DNA from: Dolomedes plantarius
Lineage: Eukaryota > Arthropoda > Arachnida > Araneae > Dolomedidae
Direction: 5' to 3'
NCBI GenBank assembly: GCA_907164885.2
Contig: OU015493.1
Location: forward strand, 123,009,193 to 123,073,192
Length of the DNA: 64,000 nucleotides
In this document: in pieces, positions 1-14,500 of the stretch
Numbering within the stretch: position 1 is the first letter of the stretch
Layout: each line of letters begins with the position of its first letter
The notes under the pieces: model-generated
Databases searched by the model: none
Told to the model about the DNA's origin: nothing
The model's input: only the letters and a program-made list of their open reading frames with translations
Program-made: the position numbers and the translations under genes

Positions 1-1291
1 GACTTTAAGTTTTTTTATTTTTTTTATTTTATGTTTTGTGGGAAAATATTGACTTTTTCATCTTCAGATTACGATAACTCGCCAAAAAATGATTGTAGAA
101 TTTTGATCTTTTTACAATCTAAGACTACAGACATTTCTCTTTCAAACTAGACCTCATTTGTTTAAAAATAATTTAAAACAGACTAATATTTTCATCAAAA
201 AATGAAACACAGTTTTTCAAGAAATATCGTCCCCTATGTGGATGTAATATCGATGCTCCTAGAGTTTTTATCTTACAAAGAAAATATTTACATCATCTGG
301 AAGCTGAAAGCTTTCTTATTCATATAAACCTCATTTCTAGTCTATATCTTAAATTTTTCGATTTTTAATTGAATTTTAAAGCATGATTTTAAGCAGTGGT
401 GAAACGCCCTTCACATTAAGGGTGACAACAGTAAATGGATGGAAGCTGTTACATCGCCCGAGAATCACCCATATGTATCTCGCTATTAGCCATAACAGAG
501 GAATGAGCCTAGGGGTGAAGCCCCTAGTGTATATATATATATATGTGTATATAAAATTTTTTTTAAATATGTATGTCTAGAATTTTGTATAAGTATTAAA
601 TAAGAATGGAAGAGAACACCATCAAAAAATTATATAAATTTTGCCCATAAATCCTGCATGGAAATTACCCCAAATTAATAAATCTCTATTTATTAATTTA
701 TAAGGAGGAAATTTTATTTGCATTAGGTATTGGAGCACAATTAATAGTAATTTGTCCATATAAATGTGTCTGTCATCAGAAACTTCGAAATAATTCATCA
801 TCTGTAAATCTTAATCTTCACAAACCTATATTTCTAGAAAGAATAACTACTGGATATTTTTTATATTATGTCTTGTTATTTTGTGTTATCTTAGTTGATG
901 CCCCTCTTATATAATTCAGATATTTATGTGATAAATATTATTAAATATATTATAACAAAAATCTTATATTCCTTTACCTAACAAAAGTGCTCTCAGGGAC
1001 ACACGGCTACTTAATACCCATAACAAGAAATAAAATGATGGTAACTAGTTTCATACTGATTAATATTTCTTCATCTGTGGAGCATTAGGTGGTATTGTCT
1101 CTATGGGCTATCCTAAATGACATGCAATCACATCTAATGCTCCTTGGCCTGATGATGAATTATTAATTAGTTCAAAACTAGATGCACTCCCCTCCCCCTT
1201 TTTTTAGAAGCTGTGTCTTCCATATGTTTCTTGTATGTTATAAAAGTTCTCATTCTTGTATGTACATTGCAAAATATATTTTCATTTGCAG
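1..1291 (+). other. XPO4 intron (5' end outside window) with a repeat-like block
   Basis: AT-rich intron. A less AT-rich block at about 383-540 begins near GGTGAAACGCCCTTCACATT and ends in a perfect 7-bp hairpin (509-515 with 521-527, CTAGGGG/CCCCTAG) next to a (TA)n run. It resembles the end of a dispersed repeat but I cannot name the family. The 65-codon ORF over it is not convincing. Confidence 0.4.
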
Positions 1292-1461
1292 ATAAGTCTA
1301 ACTTTAATACAAGCTTTTGGGAAAGATACAGATGCAGGGTTATGGACATTAGATTTTGTCATTGGCAAGTTTGAATCTAATATGATGCTGTGGCAAGGAG
1401 AAGCCAAAGTTCTCACTGAAAGTGCCCAAACGTTATCCATTGTTCTAAACAATACTGAAAG
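1292..1461 (+). CDS. XPO4: XPO4 coding exon (first in window)
   Basis: Acceptor TTTGCAG precedes 1292 and donor GTATGT follows 1461. The exon starts in phase 0 (ISLTLIQAFGKDTD...) and ends with AG of a split arginine codon (AG|G) completed at 3811. This phase match argues for direct splicing to 3811 and against the pseudo-exons lying in the intron between them. Confidence 0.85.
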
Positions 1462-4400
1462 GTATGTTATGCACTAGATAATTATCTCGATAATTTAAAG
1501 AATATCTCATATGTCTTGCCATGACAATTGTTTTGATTTTTATCATAAACTACCTATGGTTTTACTAGAGGTATCTTAATTGTACATTAAGATTTTGATT
1601 TTCAAGTTTTAATATTGTCAGTAAACAAGAAGTGTAGTGGTGCTAAATAAAATTTCTGATGATTTCTGATTGTATATTATTATATATTTTAATTAGATCT
1701 GTAGTATTTAAGTAAAAACTAGTTTTAAAATTGTATATAACATTTAAAAAATACTTATTAAAATTTCAACTGAAACTTTAAATTTGATTTTTCTCCTTTC
1801 AGTTTGAAATATATTTGTTTCCAGGTATGCATTAAACTACTATTTTGCAATTTTCCTGATACCATCAACAAAAGTTTTCCTGATACCATTGACACACACA
1901 CACACACAGACAAAATAAATAATGCAAATTATTTCTGGAATTCTATTACAATTTACTATGGTATGTTTCATAGGCATTCAATAGAGTACAGAAGATTTAA
2001 TTTGAATACTGATTTTTTTTTTTCAAAATTGCTTCTTTCTTTCATAAATACTCAGAAAAATATTAATAAGAGCAGGATTGTAAAATTACTGGATGTATTT
2101 ACATAGATTAAGGCATTTGAATCTTAACGCATCGTATAGTAATAAGTCATTGTGTAGCAAAAATTAACTATAGCACTCTCAACCAACTCAAATTTTATAT
2201 TATATATTAAAATTTAATGACTATATATTATTATATATTTTAATTAGATCTGTAGTATTAAAACCATATATAACATTTAGAAATCTACTTATTAAAATTT
2301 CAACTGAAACTTTAAATTTGCAATTGATGTTCCTCCTTTCAGTTTGAAGTATATTTGTTTCCAGGTGTACATAAAGCTACTATTTTTGCAATTTTAAAAG
2401 TTTTCCTAATACCACTGACATACACACACACACAAAGTAAATAAATAATGTACATTATTTCTGGAATTCTATTACAATTTACTATAGAGTGTTTCATAGG
2501 CATTCAATAGGGTACAGAAGATTTTATTTGAATCATGATTTTATGCAAAATTTCTTCTTTCTTTCATAAATACTCAGAAAAATAATAAGAGCAGGATTGT
2601 GAAATTACTGGATTTATTTACATAAGTAAGGTATCTGAATCTTAATACCTTATATAATTAGTCACTGTGTAGCAAAAGTTGACTATAGCACTAACCAACT
2701 CAACTAAACACATCAGCCACTGGCATGATTTTATGCCATTTCAAATTCTGTTACTGGTTGCCACTGTCAAGAATTTATATCATATCAAATTCTATTTCCG
2801 TTTGCTCTTGATGTGAATTTACATCATTTTGTTAACTATTTTTGGTTGCTGCTAAGTAATCATTTTTAATGATTTTGAGCACATATTTTTATGAGAATAA
2901 TTTGTATGGCAACAGAAGAAAAAATTGGAATAATTTATAATGTCAAGTTTGAAGCACAGTTAATATTCTACATAGTTGATCAAAGAATGAAAGTACACAG
3001 AAGTCTGTGGCAATCAGCTTTAGAAATTTTAACTGGTTTTCAGTAATAGAAAAGTGAAGAAATTACCTGCTGTGGATGTGTTAATAGAAAATGTAACACT
3101 TAAACAATTGAAATAAGGTAGTGAAGTAAAGCATTAAAGTAATCTTTATAAATATTTAATCATGAATGTTAGAAGATTTTTTATCCATAATCCTCATTGT
3201 AGTTTACTTACAAGCTATAGATATATATAGAGAGAGAGAGCAGTTGGAAAGAATATATGCATAGTAAAAGTTTTTCTTTTTTCCTATTGCTATCGTAAGA
3301 GAATTGTGTTAATTATTGCTATGACTCAATTTTATATTTTGTCTGCAAGTTCTGTATAAACGGTAATAACTTTTTTTTACTTCACAACAGTCAAATATTA
3401 TTCAAATGCACATGGTTGATGGAATAGTAGAAACTAAATTGACAGCAGACAAACAGGGTACGTGATATCCTCAGTCCAGCTTTCTCTAGTAAAATACCAA
3501 TTCCTCACATTTGTGTGATATTTATGATTTGTTGACAAAAATATTTCAGAGATCCATTTTTTGTGGTGTAAACTTTACCTGTCAGCCTCTGAAAAGAAGC
3601 TACTGATAATATGCAGCAGTTTATTATCTGTGGAATATAGACAGGATATTATGGTATTTCTTGAATCATTCTAATTAAATTATCTGAATATGTCCGGTTG
3701 AAATTATCTAAATCTGTCCCGTTGATATATTTAAGAATAGCTGTATACATAAGCATGAATTCTTTAATTAAGTTTAAAGATTTAGATATTTTATCCTTTT
3801 TTTTTATTAGGGGAAACAAAGCTATAAATTGTGCATCACTTATAAGCCTAGTGAAGAAACAATCTGCAGGTATGTTTCAGACCCTGCCCACTGCAGCTAA
3901 AAGGTCGCTTCTAAAATCACTAGTTATAGTTGGCACAGCCAACAAGCAAGAAGATGTAAAGACTCAGTATTGGCAAGAGGTAAGTTTCTTGTCCTTTCTA
4001 AAGCATGTATTTTTTTTTTATTTTTTTTTTATTTCTTCTATCGTTGGGGAATTAAATTTTCTGAAGCATGAGAAAATAAAGACATGTTTGCATATTTTGT
4101 GGACACACCTTACCATTTATATTTTGGTAGACACGCCGTACCATTTGCAGATTTTAAAAGGAAATGTTTCTCTTATCCTACATTTACAGTACACTTTTCC
4201 TTTCCAGTAGAGAAAGTTAAAACAAAATAAGTTCCGTACACCATTTGTTGTAAGAAAGGTTAATGGTCTCAAAGTTTTCTGCAGATATGATTAGGGGGGA
4301 GAATATAATCAAGATTTACTTATTGGATATTATCCCTAATTTTTTTAATAATGTAAATTTGTTGTGTTTTAGTCAAAAAAAAATTCTAACAAGGTTATGC

Positions 4401-7400
4401 CATTTTATAGTATTTGCTTGGTATTTGTTTTTATCAGATTAATTTTCTTTTTAATATATATTTATCCCCTTCTTTTCTTTCTTTTTTATAGCTTTTAAAG
4501 CCTCTTCAAGATAAATTCCAATCTGTTATGTGTTCTCCGAACTTTGCTCAAACATATCAATCTAAACAAGTACAAATGGAAGTCATAGATCTAATAGAGT
4601 GCCTAGCTGGTGTTATAGATGGTTGCACTTTATCAAACTTAAATCATCTTTTGCCTGTGATCCATCCCCTGTTTGAAGAAATAGTTAAACTTGTAGATTT
4701 GTATCATAACTATAATGTTATTGTTGGTCTGATATTTGAAGTTTTCAAAATTGCAGCTAAAAGGATTTTATGCTTCTTGACTCAGGTATTCCTTTTTCTA
4801 TCTTATCATTATTATTGTTCTTATTGAAGTATAATAAATTATATTTTTTAGATATTATGTATAGAATGTCTGTTCATGTAAGGGCTACAAGGGTATATTT
4901 TATTATATTGCAACATGCTATGCATGTATTACAACTTAAGGACCATAAAATCTCGAGTATAATACACACTTTTTTTTTCACATTTTAGTCCGCAAAATTT
5001 AGGGTACGTATTATACTTCCGTACCAAAAAAATGTAGTTTCAAACATTGGATAAACGAATGTACCACAGCTGTAAGACATTGTCACAACACGCATGTACA
5101 TCTGCACTCTGTGATTCATCCACCCATTTACTAAGCAGGTACTCCTTTTAAATAAATGGAACTCGCAGTCCGTATCACAGACACGTTCGTTTATTAACAG
5201 GTCCCTTGAAATAGTAATAGTTCCCGGTTGTTGCAAGTGCAAAAAATTATTTTATTTTACTTATTTCCCTCAAATTTTCTTCAAGGTGGTCCTATACGGC
5301 AGCAGAAAAATTATCAATTGTTAAACATGAGATGGCAGTGAGAACGACATATTATGGGAGGATGGGCAGTTGTCATCAAATGAGGATGATGATGGTGATA
5401 TATATTACAACGGTACCAATACTTCTGACATGGATGCAACAACAATAGATGAGCTGTATTCTAGTGAAAGTGATTAAGACTGATAATTTGCCAGTATCGT
5501 TTGTTTTAAATAAAAATTTATGTTTTTTTTCTACTGAATTTAATGTTTTCATTTCTTTTTATTACAAATTTTATTTCTACTAATAAATATTTGTGCATTT
5601 TTTAAATGAAATATTGAAAAGTTATGGGTGTGTACTATAGTCAAATTTTAATTTTTTCGAAAATTTCGTGCAAAATCAAGCATGTGTATTATACTCGGGT
5701 ACGTATTATAGTCGAGATTTTACAGTAAAGGTATCACTAATAAACATTGCTGTAAGAGGTGTTTCCTTCTAATTATGGTGAATTTTAAATTTTTATACTG
5801 AAAAATGGGAATTTCTTTTATTTTTTACTCAAGAATGTGTTGTTATTAAGTCAGGACAGGCATTTTTATGGTGGGGGAATTATGCTTTATGAAAGTTTAT
5901 GTTGAGGTAAAATTTAATGTAAGTCAGTGATAAAAAATATTTTAAGGATACAACAATTTATTCTTGTACAGGTCTTTGTATAAAGTAAAAATAGTCATGT
6001 TACCCTGATATATATACCGCATGATGTAAAAAAAAAAAAAAAAAAAAAAATAGCTTGATTAATGTTTATTTGGTTTAACTTATTTTGAGTTATTCTTTAA
6101 TTCTGATTATTAGGTTGACTAATCTTACAATAACTTTTTATTATCTGTATGATGCTGTTTTAAAACTTTCATAATTTGATTAATTATATCTTTTCGTTTT
6201 ACAGGGTGATGCCAAAAAATTATATGAATATTGTGCAAATGTGATACGTATTTATGCAAAGCATAATGTTGGTAATGTATTCTTTATTTCATTATGCATG
6301 TGCATTTTTGAATAATGAATGATGTTGCTCATTCTTTTATCAGCAAAACAAATTTTTATTCGTTGATAGTTGAAAGTCATGCAAGTTATAATATTTATGA
6401 TTGCAACATTTATGTATACAGTATTTACTTTCATGTCATTAAGGCTTTTTTTATGTATTTATTTAGAAATGAACTTAAAATGCAATAGCTAGTGCTGAGA
6501 AACCTCTCTCTGATTAAAAGTTTTATAATTATGAGCGTAATAAAATGATGATGCAATAGTTAATCTAGTAATGAGCAACAAAAATATAACAGTGAGAGCA
6601 TTAAAGAAAATCTACTCAAGATTTCTTATTCCAATGATTTAAATGTTATCAAAGAATCACTCTTGTATAATTATGGAGCTAAAAGATGCTATATCTGCTG
6701 ACATTTTGATACTAAAGCAACTGCAGCTGAAAAATTCAGAACCGCTATAATATTTTACAATTTGAAAATACCTTTTAGAAAAATATTAAAACTATTATGT
6801 GTATTGCAGTATCATTTATGCTACCATTAATTATTTTATTAACTTCAGTATGATACCAACATTCATATTAAAGTATAACTACTATAGTGCACATTTTTAT
6901 TATGAAAACAAGTGTACACTGAAAATACATAATCAGTGATGTGCCAAAGAATGAAAGAGTTTAAATGTGTGTTTTAAAAGAAAAAAAATTGTATAAAACT
7001 CACGATGGTGTAAAGAAAGGCTTAAAAGTTATACTGCACTTTTTAAAAGGGCATTTTATCCAGGTTTTTCAGTTACCTGAAGTAGTATTAGTTCACATTG
7101 CCTTGGATAATTGAGGTTCTATTTCGTGTTTGCCTGTGTGTGTATACATATTCATTGGCATTTTAGACAATGTAACTTCATTAGCTAACCAAGCTGTTAT
7201 ATTCTCTGAATTATGAATATACAATTTTCCTCCTTCATTCTTTTAAAGTTGTGGCCAGGTATACCCTAATAGTTGCCGTGTTCTGTGTATGTATCTGTTA
7301 TGAACTCTTCCGGAGCGACCACTTCATAAATATATCAGCCTATGGCATCCATTTTGTTTTATGAGTTAGGTTTAACAAGTTAAAAGTAAATTTCAAAAAC

Positions 7401-10400
7401 ATTATTTGCTATCTAAACCCGAATAATTTATTAGAAACAACATAATATCGACACAAATCAACTTTATTTTGATTTTCAGACGACTGTAATAAACGGTTAT
7501 GACAGTTTCAAAACAGCTCGCCACCATTTAAAACTGTTCTCAGCATAAAATATCCTTTCAATGTAACATATTTTCATTGTGATTTTCATATTCATTAGAG
7601 AATCATTTCTTTTCCGCCACCTTTTGTGTTATCATAGTGTTTCAATTAAATTAGTAACAAGTATTCGTTTTATATACTCAGAACTTGAAAATGTAAACAC
7701 AAGTGAGTCATTCATTCATCATTGTTAATTTAAGAAAAATTGAATCAGAGAATCTTCTTCACAGTAAAACAGTTTTTCATTATATTATTTTTTTAATATA
7801 TGTATATATATTTATTTTAACCATATAATATATATATTTTAACCAGATATTTCAATAATGTCAAATTTAGTATTTTCGGAAAGTTGCAAACTCGATGCAT
7901 GCATAGTGATATGTTCAAAACTGTCTGTACGGTAGTGTGCTTTTCAAAGTGAATATGTAACATAACCGCAAAATTTTCTACCGTCAAGTTTTGACGGGTA
8001 CTATCTAGTATTTATGAACTGTGTATGGAAATTTTGAAGTCTTAATAATTATTATTAGTAAGATAGTTTTATCTCAATGATGAAAGAAATTTCTTTTTAA
8101 TCATTTTAATTGTCCCTTTTCCCCAGGCCGGACTAGTAGAGAAGCTGATAACGAAGAGGAGCAATATCAGGATCTTTTAACATTGATGCAATTGCTCACT
8201 GATTTAATGTTCAAGGATTTTATTGATATTGACAGAACAAGTAAGAATTAAATATGTTCTTTATTTTCTTTGTACATGTAATAAAAAGCTCATTGATCCC
8301 TTTCTCCCTGGACAAAATTCTTACAAGTAAAAAGGCTATTAAATTTATAGAATAAATACAGTTAATTAAATCTCTTATTTAGGAAATTCTTTTTATGGTT
8401 TGTTCTGATGAGTTACAAACATAATTTTTGGTTACCTTACAATTTTTTTTTTTTTATCCTGTGTGAAATGTGCATAAAAAATATTCTTTTGTTGAGTTTT
8501 TTTTTTCTCTTTTTCAATTATAAAAAAGAAAGTTATAAAGTAGATTTATGTTTAGATTCAAAAAGCATTTAGTTCCTTTGTATATCTATGTATAATCATA
8601 CTAAAGGTCATTAAATAAATGGGGGGAGGAAACTGCTAAATTTTATTTATTTATATTATATTGTACTAATTTGTTTTTCCATCTATCTTACTTTTATCTA
8701 TATTTTTATTGTTTGCCTTTAAGCTTTATTTAACTGTTAGAAGTAAAATAGGCTAGTAGAAGTAAAAGGGAACGTTTACCCTTTTTTTACTGATCACTGC
8801 TGAAGTTGATAGGAAATCATACTCAAAAGCAGAGATAAATATATATCCTTTTCAGAGAAAGATCTGCATAAAAAAAGTCTACATATAATTAGAAGATTTT
8901 CTTAATATGGCAAATTACTGCTGTTACTAATCATGACTCAATACTCAGTGTTGTTAATTGTTGAAAAATTTTATTGTATTAAGCATTACTTATTTGATTG
9001 GGTTGTAGATTAAAATAAGTAATAATAATCAAAAAGCGGTCATCATTTTTCTTGATTTTACATTATTGATGTTGGGTATTGTAATCAGATATTATGCAAA
9101 AATATTTTCATACATGATTATCATTTATACAACTTGAAATACTTGAAAAATAAAAATAAAAGGTAATTGAGTATAATGAAAGAATTTTATATTCTTGATA
9201 ATTTTGCTACTGTACAATCTCTTGGATTTTATAATACATTTGGTTTCATTTACAAGAATGAGATGTATGTTTAAAAGGCTATTATAGTAGTTCTTAAAAA
9301 CGAGTTAGTGTATGAAAATATAATAAAGAAGAACACACTTTATTTTTTTTTTTTTTTATTTATTTTTTTTTTTTTTGTCATTTATAAAAATTCTCTTCAA
9401 TTTTAAATTTGTTAAATTAAAAAATAAACAAAAAACAAGCTTTTGTATTATATGTTAAAGATTTTATCTTCTCTTCCAAAGCACATAAATAGAAGTCCTA
9501 TAGAAATGCTTATGAGGTAGCATTTAGGTGTTATGCCTTTAGGGTGATGCTATAAGTGTTTATAAAATGATTTTTCATTTTTCTTATTTCATCTTTTTAT
9601 TTTTCTGGCATGAAGTTAATGCACTTGGAGCAGGAAATATTGTGTAATGAGTACTAATTTTTAACTATCAACAAATTGGATTTGTTACACTAAGCCAATT
9701 ATTTACATGCAATATTCTTAGTATGGACTGGGTACTCTATTTACTTGAATTAAACAGAGATAAATACATAAATATATGGACTGTAGATATAAATAATAAA
9801 ATAATATAATAATAAATAATAATAATAATAATAATAATATAATGATAAATATATGGACTGTATCATGACAGATTTTGCTATGATGTATAGTTAATATGCT
9901 ATTTCTCTAGCAAGTTTCATAAGATATGTATAGTCCTTTTATAATTATTTCCTAAGCCATTCTTACAATTTCAATTCTGTAACAATTTAATTTGGGAGCA
10001 AAGAAGATATTTCTATTTTCTTACTCATATATTGTCCATCTTAATGTGGAATGGCTGTTGTCTGTATAGCTTCTAGTGCCTGTCTTATTGATAATTCAGG
10101 AGGAGAAGAAGAGACTTCGGCAGCTGATGTTGTACTATATGGTGTTAGTGTTATAATGTCTATGATGACGACTGATCTTTTAAATGTAAGTTTTTTAAAT
10201 CTATATTTTTATATGTGATTAATATTGACTATGTTTTACTAAGCTAAATATTTCTTAGAGTATTGTGGGTGCTTGAAATCCATTCTAACTTTAAAACAAC
10301 AAATATTTTTATACCATGTTAATTATTCTTTTTAAGCTCTCTCATTGAATTGCATGATTATATACCCCCTTCTCTTAGATAAAATTTCGTACTTAATAAA

Positions 10401-11462
10401 ATACAGAATCCTGAAAGCTCTGAAATTTATTTTAATGTATTTTCAATAAAATGTTGATCTCATTTGTACTTAAATTGCCTATTTTCCTTAAAAACTTCCT
10501 TCATGGGGATTCTGATTTTTAAAATGTTGTTTTTAATTTAACCTACTTTGTTTTGCCATTATGTTTTGAAGTAAGGATATCAGTTTTCTTGTTTTGTAAC
10601 ATTTACAAATTACTTTAAATAGTTGCCTTGTTCTATGGTCAAAACTTTTAATTTTTTTGTAATACATTGTTACTTTAAAAAGGTTGCTCTATATTTTTAT
10701 TTAACTGTATTTTTTACTAAATCAGAAATTTGTTTAGTTCTTTTTTCTTAAACTATTTGTCGATAGATTTTCTTTAAGTTGTTTTTCAAAATTTCATGTT
10801 TAATTATGCATTTTCTTAAAATTCATGAAATTTAAAATTTGACATTTAAATTGATATTTTATCTTTATTTATGTATTTATTTTTTATAGTTTCCCAGTCT
10901 TTGTGTTCAGTACTTTAAACTTATTACATTAGTATGTGAAATTCATCCAGGAAAAGTAGTGCAGCTTCCAGAGAATTTGTACAAGTCCATGATTTCATCT
11001 GTACAGTTAGGACTGACAAAGTTAGTATTTTCTGCCTTAATGAAACTGTAACATAGTGAAATTTCTCTGTACTAGCTTTTATCATCAAAGTCTGTAAATT
11101 TATAGCAAAAGTGTGTTAAATTTACATGGCATCCCTATTCTAAGTCTTTGGATGTATCTAAAATGTTAGTTTTAATTCCCTGTTAAAGTTTCTTACCTAC
11201 TATGTGATCATTTATAAAGCAGTTATTGTATATGTCTAATTACTTTTTACAATAAAATTAAATTCAAAATTGTCTGTAAACTTTGTATGCAGCTAAAATA
11301 TAGAAAATGTTTTGTTTTTTAATATATTACAGGTTGTTTTAACTTAGTAGTCACAATCTCTGTTTCATCTAATGAAGCTAACCATTAGAAATACTTCATA
11401 ATTAGAAGAGAGAGCCTAAAACCTTTTTCATTCAAAGCACTATTCATTTATTTATATATATA

Positions 11463-11505
<43 letters not shown>

Positions 11506-14500
11506 TCACTCCCAAAAGTTAAGCACAGAGCAGTAAAATGCGAAAAAAATGGACAAGTACTGTTTTGATTAACATGAAATGCTGCAAGTAAGTAGCTCTA
11601 TGTTTATTCATGAAACAGAACAAAGAATTACATACAGAGATAGAAAAAATATTGAATTTTGATAAATTATATGATGTCATATTTGCGTCATTAACAAAAT
11701 GATGTTTAAATGCAAAACAAACGACAAAAACTGGCGTTAAAAGGGTATGTGAGCACCCCTCACCTTCACACAAAGTGTACAGCGTGTGATCATGCTTGTT
11801 ATGAGGTGATCAACCACCGCAGAGTCCAGTAATTGCCATTTATCCTGTAGAGCAGTTTCTAAATCTCTGAGAGCGACTAGAGGGGGGAAACGTCTATATA
11901 CAGCACGACCGAGGGTATCCCAAAGATTTTCAAATGGATTGAGGTCCGGTGAGTAAGCCGGCCACTCCATACTCGCAATCCTGTCACTCTCCAGAAAGTC
12001 GTCAACGATGGCAGCTCTATGGGGACGGGCATTATCATCCATTAAAACAAAAGGACCAACTGCTGCAGCGTACAGTTTCACAGTGGGGTCTAGGACTTCA
12101 TCTCGATACTGTACAGCTGTCACAGAACCTCGCCTGTAGATGTGCACGTTGGTGCAATATCCCAATGAAATCCCTGCCCAGACCATGATGTTTCCCCCGT
12201 GGAATGAGTGATGTTTGGTGATGTTCTCTGGCCAATTGCGTGTGCCTTGTTCCCTCCTGACCCTTACACGCTTATCATCGGGTTGTAGGGGAAATCTGGA
12301 CTCATCTGTGAACATAACATTGCCCCAATCAGACACAGTCCAATTCACATGCTGGTGGCACCACTTTAATCATGCCTCTCTGGATTGGACGGATAAAGGA
12401 ACACAAACTCGTGGTACCCGGGCGTACAGACCATTCATGTGTAGCCTTCGACGAACAATAGTGGCAGATATCGTCTTACCAATGGTTGCTGCAATCATAG
12501 ATGTCAGACGTGTGGAGATCGATCTTCAATTCCGCTTGGCTACAACAGCAATATATGGATCTTCCGAGGGGGTCATAACCCTTGGACGACCGGCTACAGG
12601 TCTTCGGACAACTGTTTGGCTGGTTTGGAATTGTTTCCATAATTGTGGAATGACGGAATGATGAAAAGAGCAACATCTGTTATAGACTGTCCTGTTTCAA
12701 TGCGTATGACAACACGACAGCACTCAGAATCTTCCATTCGTCTTCTGGAAGCCATAGAAACACGTCTAGCTTGAAAACAAATCATACGAATGTTCTAAAC
12801 ACCTTTCATCAGCACTCACATGCAACTCCTGTAACCCTTCAAAATGCCGTCTTCTTATAAGACTGCCTGTTTTGCATATTTCTCGACGCTAAACCGTGAT
12901 TGGCTGTTGCCTAACATATTTGCATACTTCCTTCTATCTTTGCAGCAAATTTCATCTTCTGTAATTCAGATTGGCTTACGGAAATTAACATTTCCCTCTC
13001 CGTGCTTAACTTTTGGAAGTGAGTGTGTATATATATATATATATATACACAGTGGAATTTCGATCTAACGTTTTTCAAGGGACCGACTGAACTGAATGAT
13101 AAATGCAGCAAAACGATAGATGCGGGAACATAACAAAGCAATATGATCGTTGGGACTGGGTGAAATAAACAAAACATACGGGAAAATGGTGATTCGGAGA
13201 ACGATCGATCGAGATTTCACTGCAAATAATCTGTCCTTTCCATTCATTAAAAGATAATAAAAAAGTTAAAACCTTTTTATACCCTCAGTATACATAAATT
13301 AGTACTCACATGTAGAATTGCACTATTTTCAGTAGATACTGATACTATTAATTGTCAACTGATACTATTAATGGTAGAATGCACCTTTTTCAGTAGATAT
13401 TGATACTATTAATTGTCATAGTATTGAGACTCCATTTTTGTTGTATTATAAAATGTTGTTATTCTGTAACACATTTGTTAATTATAGCCTAAGTTTTATT
13501 TCTCAAGCTGGAAGGATGTTAATTTCTTCGTTAGGAGTTTAGTGGTGAACTAATTAATGAACCATAGTAAATAATATTACTTCTATATGGTACAATTTGT
13601 ATCATACTAGTTGGTACCCTAAAAACATGACGGCTGGATAGTAAATAAATGTACTAATACACAAATTATAGTCACCACATCATTGCCAAATGTTGAAAAT
13701 CATATTAGGAATAGAGAAATACGCTTTAAAAAATTTCTATTGAACCCACTAAAAAGAAATAGGGTTACTCAGCAGTGCAAATTAAACAATTTTCGTCAGG
13801 TTTAATTCTATATCTCACAAACATAATTAAAAATAAAAATAGCAGAGAGAGAGCTAGAAAGATTCCTTGGAATAAACAAATTAATGTGTTTATGCAGCCT
13901 CGTGCTTAGTGAGTATCTAAAGCCAGATATAAACATGTCACTGATCTTGTGCAGAAAGCAATTTTTAATTGTAAATTATCGCTAATTAATAGAAATTACT
14001 GTTACAAAAACCAAATTTGCCACATCTATAGATTAAAATCTTTTATTTAAGAACAAAATTAAGTTAATTGATGCAGCAGTTTTCTCTCATGGACTGCCCA
14101 AAGAATCAGCTTAGCAACTTAAATATATAGATCTTCATGTAAACTTAAATATATAGCAACTTCATGGTAAGGGGATGTGCTAGTTCATTAGAAAGGTGGT
14201 GATTCATAGTAAGTGCTAGTTCATTAGAAAGCATTACTTATTTCAGGAAGTTGAAATTTTCTCTGCTTAAAACTCCAAATAAACAGATTATATCAGTAAA
14301 ATTGAATGAGTTTATTGTTTTATCTTTGTATCCCCAGGAATTGAAGGGTTCCAGGCAAAAATATATAAAATGATGTTAATTATCCTTGTATATTATGTTT
14401 TGTATTATTATTTGCATGTATGAGTGCTGTATCATGGCATATACACACATAGACATATCTGAAAGGATATTCATCTTAATATACTGGCAAGGCAGTCAAA

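Noticed and set aside
12215..12661. 148-codon plus-strand ORF
   Set aside because: Antisense shadow of the Tc1 transposase, whose motifs are on the minus strand.
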